A stretch of DNA of 64,000 nucleotides from Takifugu bimaculatus. Lineage: Eukaryota > Chordata > Actinopteri > Tetraodontiformes > Tetraodontidae. A program made the translations under genes and the position numbers. Positions 23,672-31,920 of this stretch are shown in pieces. Each line of letters begins with the position of its first letter. Within the stretch, counting starts at the first letter, position 1. Under the pieces are notes generated by a model. That model was not told the DNA's origin and ran no database searches. It saw only the letters and a list, made by a program, of their open reading frames with translations. Location: positions 1,239,958-1,303,957 of the forward strand of contig CP034987.1 in NCBI GenBank assembly GCA_004026145.2, given 5' to 3'.

Positions 23672-26600
23672 TCACGGTACTTTCTGTCTGCAGTACAAGA
23701 ACAAGCCAATGGCGGCGCCGACTGCGACCAGAACAGCGATGACGATCCCAGCGATGGCGCCATCCGAGAGGGCGCCCAGAGACCCCTCCTCTGGAACACC
23801 AGAACACGGGGAGGTGAACGACAGCGTCCTAGCCGTGGCTAACAGTGATGCCACTGTGGGCGGTCCTTACCTTTGACGGACAGGCTGTGCGTGACCTGGC
23901 CCGTCCTGCCCGTGACGGCGTTGTGCGCCTCGCAGGTGTACGTCCCCGTGTTTTTGTAGACCGCCTTGTCGATGACGTATGTGGCTGTTGTGACGTCGGT
24001 CACGGTTCCGTTGACCCTCCAGGTGAAGTTGGCAGGTGGCACTGAGGGGGCGGAGCATGTGAGCGTCACTTTGTCGTTGATCTCTACGGCTTTCTCGCCG
24101 CTCACCTTCGGTTCTTCGGGACCGTCTGGGGAGAAACGAGACAGGCGATCAGACCATCCTGGTTCTCGGCCCACTTCAGGGCAAACCCCGCCCCTCTGGG
24201 AGCTAGTCTCCGCCCACTTCTTCTTCTTTGGTGCAAACACTCACAGTTGACCACCATCTTGTAGGAGGCCATCTCGTTGCTGACCGGGTTGCTCAGCTGA
24301 CACGTGTACTCGCCGTTGTCCTCTTTCTGCACCGGCTCAATCATGACGGACCTCATGTCTTTGGCGAAGACCACGCGGCCGCCAGCGGTCAGAGCCTGGC
24401 CGTCTTTCTTCCAGGTCACGGTCAGGACCTCGCCGGCGTCCGCCCCTGCAGCTGAGGTTGGCGCTGCTGTTGCCGGCGAGGAGGACGGCGGTCGGTCCGC
24501 TGACGTTCACACCTGTGATGGCGCCTGAAACCATCGACGGCACGGAGACGTCACCAGATCGTTCATTTCCCATCAGGCACCTGCCCTAAAACGACCCCAC
24601 CGGGACCGAGGGCTGGAGGACCCGTCTGTGGGCGGAACACTCACCCATCACAGCGAAGCTGACGGCGGCGGAGGTGACGGCGCGCTTGGTTTTGTCGTTG
24701 CTGGCGACGCACGAGAACTCTCCGGCTTCAGCCCCAAACCCGAGTTCCTGGATCTTCATCAGCGTCAGCGTGGGACCAGAGTTCTTCATCAGCTGCTGGT
24801 TGTGGAACCACTGGAAGGTGGCGGCCGGGCTGGACTCCGCCGAACACGACAGGTTGAAGTCAGAACCGGCTTTGATGAACTGGGGAGGAGTGGGCGGAGC
24901 TATGGCGACCATCTCGGGTCCATCTGCAGAGGGCGAATAAAGACACTTCCTGGTTAGCTGTTGATCATTTAAAAGCCCCCCCCCACACACACACACACAC
25001 ACTTACAGTAGACGGTGAGGTTGAAGGGGGCGGAGCTATCCGACTCCAGTTTGTTGGCAGCCTCACAGCTGATTGGGCCCTGCAGATCCCACCTGAGGAC
25101 ACCTGTGATGGTGATGACACTGGACAGTTCCTCCTGCCCAGAAGAAGATGTTTAACGTTTAAACAGGCTCGTCTGCTGAAACAGACTTTTATTCACCTCA
25201 ATAATCACCATTATCATGTTTATTTCCACAAACTTCAGACTGAAATGTGAGCGATCTAAGAGGACCTTTGTCAATAATAAACAGTCACCTGTTCACTGAC
25301 TCCACCCCTTTTGCCTAAATCTTAGTAAACAGTAAAGTGACCCAGGAACCATCTGAGTCCCTGATGGATAATGTATTCCCATGATCTCTCCTCGACCTGT
25401 CCTCTCTACGACCCGGGTCCTGCTCAAGGTTTCTTCCTGTTAAAGGGGAGTTTTTCCTGCCACTATTGGGGGTCAGGCCCTGGAGCAGGCGCTGGTTTGG
25501 TGGGCGGGGCTTAGTCACAGAAACTACAGCTGTTGTGGGGACCGACCTCTTTCAGTGTTATCCTTTTACCATCGGGGATGAGCGGCTTGGTTCTGTTGGT
25601 CCAGGTGAACTTGAGGAAGGAGCCTTTGGCGGAGCAGCTTAGAACCACGGTGCTGTTGTGTTCCATGGCCTCGGCCAGGTTGGACTTGATGGTCACATCA
25701 GAAACAGGTTCTGGAACCAGGAAGAGGAGAGCTTTACTTCCCGTTTCACAGTAAAAAGAGACGGAAGCGAGTCTTCCAGCGGTTCTGAAGTAAACCTACA
25801 AACAAACAAACAGCTGCTACTGTTGGGCAACTTCAAGATGTGGGCGGAGCCTGGAGCAGCCCGCCGGCGCCTCGTAAACCGCGCTCCAAAAACCAACAGT
25901 CACCAATGCTGAATGAAGCTGGCACAGAACCGGCAGACCTGCTGGACCGGTTCTCCGCCTTCTGCTCAGACCACGCAGAGATGGAAGGTTTGTGTTTTGG
26001 ACCCATCAGAACTCAATGGATGAGCTGATCCAACCATCATGATGGGATGGCTGGCGCCGGACCAGCCCCACAGATAGGACTACAAACACGTGCGAGCTAA
26101 TTGGACATGTCCCACGAAATGACTGAAACACCTTAACGGCTTAAGGGACACGCCCACAGTGACACACCTGAGTCAACCTGCTGTCAAGCGAGTACAGTAA
26201 GTAGAGCCACGCCCAGACGAAGCGGAAGATTACGCGGTTTTCTTCGGTGTTGCGCTAAAACGGTTCCCAACAGACAACTTCCTAAAAAAAAAACACAACC
26301 CAGGCAGTGAAACGTCGGAAGAGCCCCCACACAACTGCTACGTTACGTGGTTGCTACGCAACGCTTGTGGCGGAAGGATACCAGAGACGGGCGGTCTCAA
26401 AGGTGTGTCAGGTTTAGCTCCTTCGATCGCGACAATAAAAAACTCAATAAAAAAGATACAACACAAAAGTGCCAGAGCGCGACGATTGAAAGCTTCTAAA
26501 AATTCACAGATGGGTAAAAAAAAAAAAAAAACTAAAAAGTAACAAAGCACTGACTGTTGCGCGATGAAAAGCTCGATGTTTGAGAGGTGAAAGGTAGACC

Positions 26601-27150
26601 AGGGCTCCCAGGCTGGGTCCCGGGACCGACCGGAAGGACTCACCCAGCACCCGCAGCTTGATTTCGGCAGGTTTTCGTCCCTCCATCTTTAGAGATGATG
26701 GAGATGCCGTAGTCGCCGCTGTCCTTGCCCTTGGCCGCCTCCAGGAACAGGCTGCCGGTGTCGGGGTCCACGGACACCCGGCCCTCGTACGGAGCGTTTA
26801 CCTTCAGTCCGGTCTCAGACAGCGTGACGACGTGCACCTGATCGGCCCCGTCGTTATAGGTCCAAACTATAAACACTGTACTTCAGGCTTAACGAGAAGC
26901 GTCCGCAGAGTCACGTTTTTGCCCAGAACCACGTCCAATGGACCCTCCGGCAGGATTTCCTGAGCCGCATAGAATCCTGGGGGACAAAGTGAGAGGTCAG
27001 GTCACCTGGACACAAGTACCCGAACACGGTGCGGCTCCGGGTCAGGACGGGTCCGCGGCTGCTCCGTCAAATAATCTGTCAAAGTTTGGACGGGAAACGG
27101 AGCTTACCGAGAAAAGAGAGAAGAACCAGCAGAGAGTGGGACAGATCCAT
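23672..27150 (-). CDS. CEACAM-like immunoglobulin-superfamily membrane protein, frame broken
   Basis: Cell-surface protein with a V domain, then C2-type Ig domains and one membrane span. Exons in order on the minus strand: 27150-27108 (signal peptide MDLSHSLLVLLSFL), 26976-26644 (V domain), 25710-25547 and 25133-25007 (one C2 domain split over two exons), 24923-24645, 24524-24245 and 24125-23871 (one C2 domain each), then the membrane exon from about 23790, reading AGIVIAVLVAVGAAIGLFLY. All introns have GT-AG ends and phase-1 joins between domains, as usual for Ig genes. The V domain is read correctly only in a shifted frame: one base is missing near 26877 and one is extra near 26668-26674, and these cancel. 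A third break, one extra base, lies in a four-G run at 24443-24446 and makes that exon 280 rather than 279 bases. The last exon either stops at once (CRQKVP) or uses the donor gtgagtac to a tail exon I could not find. The family call rests on the V-domain pattern and the AEIKLRVL strand. Whether the gene is decayed or mis-sequenced is open. Confidence 0.75.
25355..25490. repeat. diverged teleost dispersed repeat, intronic copy
   Basis: Contains 'tcaaggtttcttcctgttaa' followed by 'aggggagtttttcctgccac', a phrase I recognise as recurring in fish genomes; I cannot name the family. Related copies sit at about 36840-36960 and, more weakly, 8550-8610. It lies in the intron between the two halves of the first C2 domain. 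Confidence 0.5.
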
Positions 27151-27439
27151 TACGGACGATCCAGCGTTCCCAGCAGAGACGGAGAGCAAAGTGGCAGCTG
27201 TACCTGCAGCTCGCGGGGACACACCCTGGTGAACACACGCGCGTGCACACGCACCTCAGGACTCCAGACTGTGCCTGTCTGGAAGATTGGACAAGATCCT
27301 CACCTGTCGGGAATTTCAAACCTTTCGATTCGATCGACGGTGAAAACGCGTCGCGACTTTCTGATCTACAGGTGAAACTCCGAATTATGGTGCGCGCGGA
27401 CAACTTTCTGCTTCAGACGCTCATTTATTCCAGCACCGC

Positions 27440-27452
27440 CGCCCCCTGGTGG
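27440..27452 (-). promoter_or_regulatory. CTCF-like motif, reverse
   Basis: CGCCCCCTGGTGG is the reverse complement of CCACCAGGGGGCG, a near-ideal CTCF core. It lies about 290 bases upstream of the start codon of the CEACAM-like gene. Confidence 0.5.
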
Positions 27453-27822
27453 ACGAGGAGGGTCGCTGCAGCAACGGGCCAAACCTGCAAAAGGGCTTCA
27501 GGTTGTTTTAAAAGTGGGAAAACAGCCCAATTAACCAATTAGCAAATGCATTTGACATATGAAGCACTTCCTAATGACACATTCCATTCAAGGCATTAAC
27601 AGATTTAATTCAAAAGAACTTAATTTCTCAGCTTTCCCAGTTTTTATTTGGTACCCACAGATTAAAACAACTGGATCAATTTTCTCTGCACAATCTTCCG
27701 GTTTTAGCTGTTGGTGAGGACTGATGCATCTCACTGACTTCCTGCTTGGTTTCCAGCTCCTGAGGTCCCTCTTTATTAATGAGAAGCTGTGGTGGATCCT
27801 TCTGGGCCGGGCAACCATCTGA

Positions 27823-27848
27823 GGGTTAGGGTTAGGGTTAGGGTTAGG
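27823..27848. repeat. short interstitial telomere-like repeat
   Basis: Four perfect copies of GGGTTA in a row plus two bases. The surrounding 27.55-28.2 kb shows no recognisable exon. Confidence 0.85.
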
Positions 27849-28231
27849 ATGAGGACACATCGGTATAATGTTTGCACAAGAGGGCGGGTCAGGAAATGTA
27901 AAGGCAAGTTCATCAGGGGAAACTTCAGAACAAACCATTTTGATCATTTCAGTCACAGTTTGCATCATCACACACACACTCACACAAGTGTGTGAGTTGT
28001 CATACAGATGCAGACCGAATGTCACACAATCAGACAGGAAGAACAAAATTCAACTACAATCCAAGGGAAGGTGGAATAAACTGGATAAAGTAATAGCAAC
28101 AAGAGCTTTTTATACACAGTAAGAGGAGGGAAACAAGATTCCTCAGATGTACTAATGCGAACATGGTCACCAGGAGCCAGAAGAACCTTTAGCGTGGAGT
28201 TAAAGATGAAGTTGGGAGGATTTCCTGATCA

Positions 28232-28293
28232 GCCGCGTGACGTCAGCAGAGTGAAACTAGACGGAAGGGGGCGTGTCGCCGCGTGACGTCAGC
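28232..28293 (+). promoter_or_regulatory. twin CRE motifs upstream of the zinc-finger gene
   Basis: The 16-mer GCCGCGTGACGTCAGC occurs twice, at 28232-28247 and 28278-28293, each with a full CRE (TGACGTCA at 28238-28245 and 28284-28291). The spacing is 46 bases. ETS-like 'acggaag' sites lie beside them. They are about 270-320 bases before the start codon, so a promoter bound by CREB/ATF factors is a fair inference. Confidence 0.6.
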
Positions 28294-28560
28294 TGCCGCA
28301 TAACGGAAGAAGAAAAACCTCAATTTGTTCCAACACGAAATTCCTGAAGGCAAAATTCATCCCGCAACTTTCCCCACCGACAGTCAGCCAAAGGTACAAA
28401 TGAAGCCACATTAGTCTTCTCTCGGACCTTTAAAAAAAATAATTCCCATGAGCTGCCGCTGGTGCTGCAATGCTAACGATAGCTTAGCCCGGGCTACACC
28501 AGCAGCATCAGGATACAGCCTTTTAAAGGTGTCTCCGAAAGAAGATTGAAAACCACAGAA

Positions 28561-30148
28561 ATGTCTAAAATCCAAAGTATGAGGGACTTTGTCAACCAGC
28601 GACTAACGGCAGCGGCCGAAGAAATATTTGGGATGTTTGAAAGAACGATACGTGAATATGAGGACGAACTTCGTCGACAAAGAGAACTTCTGGACGCTGT
28701 CCTCAAGCCTCAGGTCCGGGGAGACAGAACAGGTCTGTCCACAATATCTCTACTATTAATAAATGTTCTAATCTTAAAAAGGACGTTTGTGGTTCTCGCC
28801 AACTCTCGCGAGACTAAAGGCGAGCAGCTACACAAACCGGTTCCAAACTGAAGATTTAGGCAAAACCCGTTAAGACAAGAGTATTGAGGACAGAACACAC
28901 AGAAATAAGGTTGTTTGTGGACCTTTATTCATTCACCACCACCCCTCCTTGTTACCAGTTACCAGTTCCTTCCGAAACGTGTAGATAATGAACAAAAACA
29001 CACACACAAACATCAAGCCATAAAACAAGTGAGCCAATTGTGGTGTTCAGATGGGCCAGGATCAGCTCAGGATCCGGTCAGGATCACGCTGTACTCCAGA
29101 TTAATGTCTGTATGACATGATGCTCTCCGGTGGACTGGCCTACTGGTCTGATCAGGCCTGAGGACCCAATAGTCATCATCACCCGTGAGATGAAGGGGGG
29201 CAATGCTCCTGCTGTGCTGGTTCCAATCATTTTCTCCTTTTTCCAGGGTTGGATGAGCCGACGGTGGGGACAGAAGTGCGCCCAGAGCAGCAGGACCTGA
29301 GCACCACTCGGGGGCGTGGAGAACATCTGGCGCTTCCACACATCAAAGAGGAACAGGATGACCTCCTAACGAAGGGGGACGAAGACACGATCGGGTTTAC
29401 GTTCTGCTCTGTCCCGGTGAGGGACGACGAGGAGGACGGAGACAAACCTCAACCCACGCAGCTCCAGCAGACGGACCACGACAGAGACCGGAAGCGTCTA
29501 AACACAGAACCTGGCAGTGAGGACTGTGGACCCGGTCCAGCCGCTCGCCCCTCTGGACCCGCTGGCTGTTACGTCTGGGAGGTGCAGAACACAGAACCTG
29601 TGCAGAAGGACGAAGAACCCGTCAGCGATGAGGACTGCAGCGTAGGACGAGCGGCCTACATCTCCTCTCAATGTCCCACTGGTTCCGTGCAGATTTGCAG
29701 CGGACCCCAAACGGCGGTGAAACCGTTCAGTTGCTCCGTCTGTGGGAACCGATTCACCCAGTACAAATATTTAAAGAACCACATGAGACTCCACACGGAC
29801 GGGAAGAGCTTGAGCTGCTCCGTGTGCAAGAAAACCTTCCTGTGGAAGACGGTTCTGGACGCGCACATGAGGATCCACACGGGAGAGAAGCCCTACAGCT
29901 GCTCCGTGTGCGGCGCCAGGTTCACCCACGGCTCCAACCTGGCCTCGCACCTGAAGACCCATTCGGGGGTCAAACCCTACACCTGCGGCGTCTGCAAGAT
30001 GAGCTTCAGCCGGCGGCACCACCTGTCCCGGCACGCGAAGATCCACACCGGAGAGAAACCCTTCAGCTGTTACTTCTGTGGGAAAACCTTCAGGGAGCGG
30101 GCTTACCTGACCCGACACGTCAGCGGTCACACGGCAGAAGGCGTGTGA
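28561..30148 (+). CDS. C2H2 zinc-finger protein, five fingers
   Basis: Probable nuclear DNA-binding transcription regulator of the short two-exon type common in fish. Exon 1 is 28561-28732 and exon 2 is 29247-30148; the join is in phase (57 codons plus one base) at a gtctgt donor and a ttttccag acceptor. Exon 1 encodes a conserved helix (FVNQRLTAAAEEIFGMFERT) found in many fish zinc-finger genes, which is not KRAB or SCAN. Exon 2 has an acidic linker with an HIKEEQ motif, then five C2H2 fingers at about residues 215-350 with HTGEKP-type linkers. The first finger linker is variant (HTDGKSLSC). The total is 357 residues. The start ATG follows a C-A-G-A-A context and is the first in frame. A polyadenylation signal lies at 30549. 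A sister gene is at 35123. DNA target unknown. Confidence 0.88.
28804..28813. promoter_or_regulatory. TCTCGCGAGA palindrome in intron 1
   Basis: Perfect 10-base palindrome TCTCGCGAGA, a known vertebrate core-promoter element. It lies 72 bases after exon 1 of the zinc-finger gene and could serve an alternative start or act from the intron. Confidence 0.4.
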
Positions 30149-30164
30149 GGCACGCGGTGACCTT

Positions 30165-30225
30165 CTGGACCCATTCTGGACCCTTCTGGACCCATTCTGG
30201 ACCCTTCTGGACCCATTCTGACTTA
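30165..30225. repeat. 21-bp tandem repeat in 3' untranslated region
   Basis: About three copies of 'tctggacccattctggaccct', just after the stop of the zinc-finger gene. Confidence 0.8.
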
Positions 30226-30548
30226 CAGGCCCGGAATCATCTAGAGTCCCTTCAGATGAGCGTTGTTGAGGAGACGCATGCTTTATTTTGACTTTCTACA
30301 TCAATAACATCGTCACGTTTCCACCCAGCATCACCAAAGGCCGTATTATGGGATGGACGCCGAATCCAAGAGGGCTGGCTTAAGACTGGAGGTCAGATTT
30401 AGACCAAGAAGCAGCACTTTGTCCACCTGCGTAGTTAAACCTCGTCTGTAATCGTATTTATTGCTGTAAGCTGAATGTTCCACAGCCGCACGGAACTAAA
30501 ACCGCTCCAGCTTTATCCACAATCGTGGTTTTTGGGCAGAGGAATGAA

Positions 30549-30554
30549 AATAAA
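30549..30554 (+). terminator. polyadenylation signal AATAAA (zinc-finger gene)
   Basis: Canonical signal 400 bases after the stop at 30148. Confidence 0.6.
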
Positions 30555-31707
30555 AGCATGTAAACCCCAAGTGTGGTCACTTCATATGGGCTGTAACTTA
30601 CACTAAAGGTATTGTGGAACGTGCCTGAAGGTTATTGTAGTTCAACAGCCTGTAGCTAGACTGTAGAGAGAAAGGGAAGTGTTTTAACTCACAATAACCT
30701 GTTTATTTACAGAATATACGATGAGCTGCACAGGTGAGGGCTGCCCTGGGCATCACCCCCAGGTAAGCTGGGTGCAGGTGGAGGCGCCGCCAGCAGGGGG
30801 CGCGCTCGCACAGCAGCAGCTTTACCACAAATGAAAGAAGTCGGCATGCATCAAGAGTGTAGCAGTGATGCGGCTAAATCTTCATAGCTGAAGACACATT
30901 TACATGATAAGTCGTTTACACACTCCCAAACAAGTGTTCACGAACAGATGAGACGTCTAAAACATTGGCTGCAAACATCAGTGTCGGAGTCTGTTGAAGC
31001 TTAATAGAACAGCGCCGGAAAAGACTTCAGAAATAAACACCATTGAAGATTTTTCAGGCTATTTCAGCTTCTTCTGAGCAACATTCTGTAGCCAAGAGAC
31101 TCCACGGAGTTCCTCCGTCTGGATCCGACTGCTGGCTGGAGCAGCCATGGATGTGGACCAAACCTCAAATAAACCTGATTTAACTCTTCTGCCAGGGTGG
31201 ACTCAGCTTGGTCAATAATAATAATAATAATAACAATAATCATAATGTCCTGCATTTTAGCCATTCTTAATCTCCCCTTTCGCCACTTTATTGGCTTCTT
31301 TTTTATGAGCCAAGCCTCCCTCTTGATAAGCTGCCTTTTTTCCCCCCATAATTCTTGACGCATTTACTGACCTGAGGTTTATTATGGGAACCCCATAATG
31401 TTTGACCTTCTGGGGCTAATCATCTGTCCACAGTAATACAGCTGATCTTAGTGTGGGTCAGCTCATCTAAATCAGTCCAGGAGTCCTTCAAAAATCCCAG
31501 TTTGTTTGATACAGCTGTTCAGTTCACCAGTAGCAACCTCTGGTCTCCATCTACCTGATCAGTGGCCCCAGTATTTCCTCTGAGGTCAGAGTGATGAAGA
31601 GACTCGGACCTGACGGGTGGGGGAACCAGGGTGTCTCAGAAGGAACCGCGGTGGGCCGACCACACGCTGGTCATGTGGAACGACCCGAGAGGGGGTCCAG
31701 ACCGGAG
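30555..31707. other. intergenic stretch between zinc-finger gene and repeat gene
   Basis: No recognisable exon. It includes the CTCF-like motif at 30790 and a short (ATA)n tract at about 31214-31243. Confidence 0.5.
30790..30803 (+). promoter_or_regulatory. CTCF-like motif, forward
   Basis: CCAGCAGGGGGCGC is an exact match to the CTCF core consensus in the forward direction, inside a GC-rich patch at 30780-30815. Confidence 0.55.
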
Positions 31708-31737
31708 AGAGTGTCCTTGTCCTGCTGAGCACATTCA
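31708..31737 (-). repeat. inverted copy of a 30-base piece of the downstream gene
   Basis: The reverse complement of this stretch matches 32406-32435, inside the following gene, at 28 of 30 positions by eye. Both encode ECAQQDKD in the corresponding frame. It lies 184 bases before the gene's likely start codon. Confidence 0.7.
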
Positions 31738-31920
31738 AAAGAGTGACCACAGAGTGAGTCTGTCTGCCCGCCCCTCACATGATCAAAGCACTTGACATCA
31801 AATCCAGAGTGCTTGGATGTTTTCGAAGAGCAAAGCTGTGCAGCGTCCATGTTAGCCACATCTGCAGCACCGACTTTAAAAGCGCCTCAAACAGTTTCAG
31901 AACATCTGAGACCAGCAAAA

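Larger units (their letters stand above)
27151..28231. other. intergenic stretch between divergent genes
   Basis: It separates the minus-strand CEACAM-like gene from the plus-strand zinc-finger gene, so both promoters should lie here. Apart from the CTCF-like motif and the telomere-like repeat I see nothing definite. Confidence 0.45.

Noticed and set aside
27588..28046. 152-codon minus-strand frame that contains Pro-Asn repeats
   Set aside because: The Pro-Asn part is the telomere-like repeat, the rest shows no domain, and there is no promoter or splice support.
29671..30291. 206-codon plus frame and 119-codon minus frame over the zinc fingers
   Set aside because: Out-of-frame shadows of the five-finger exon.
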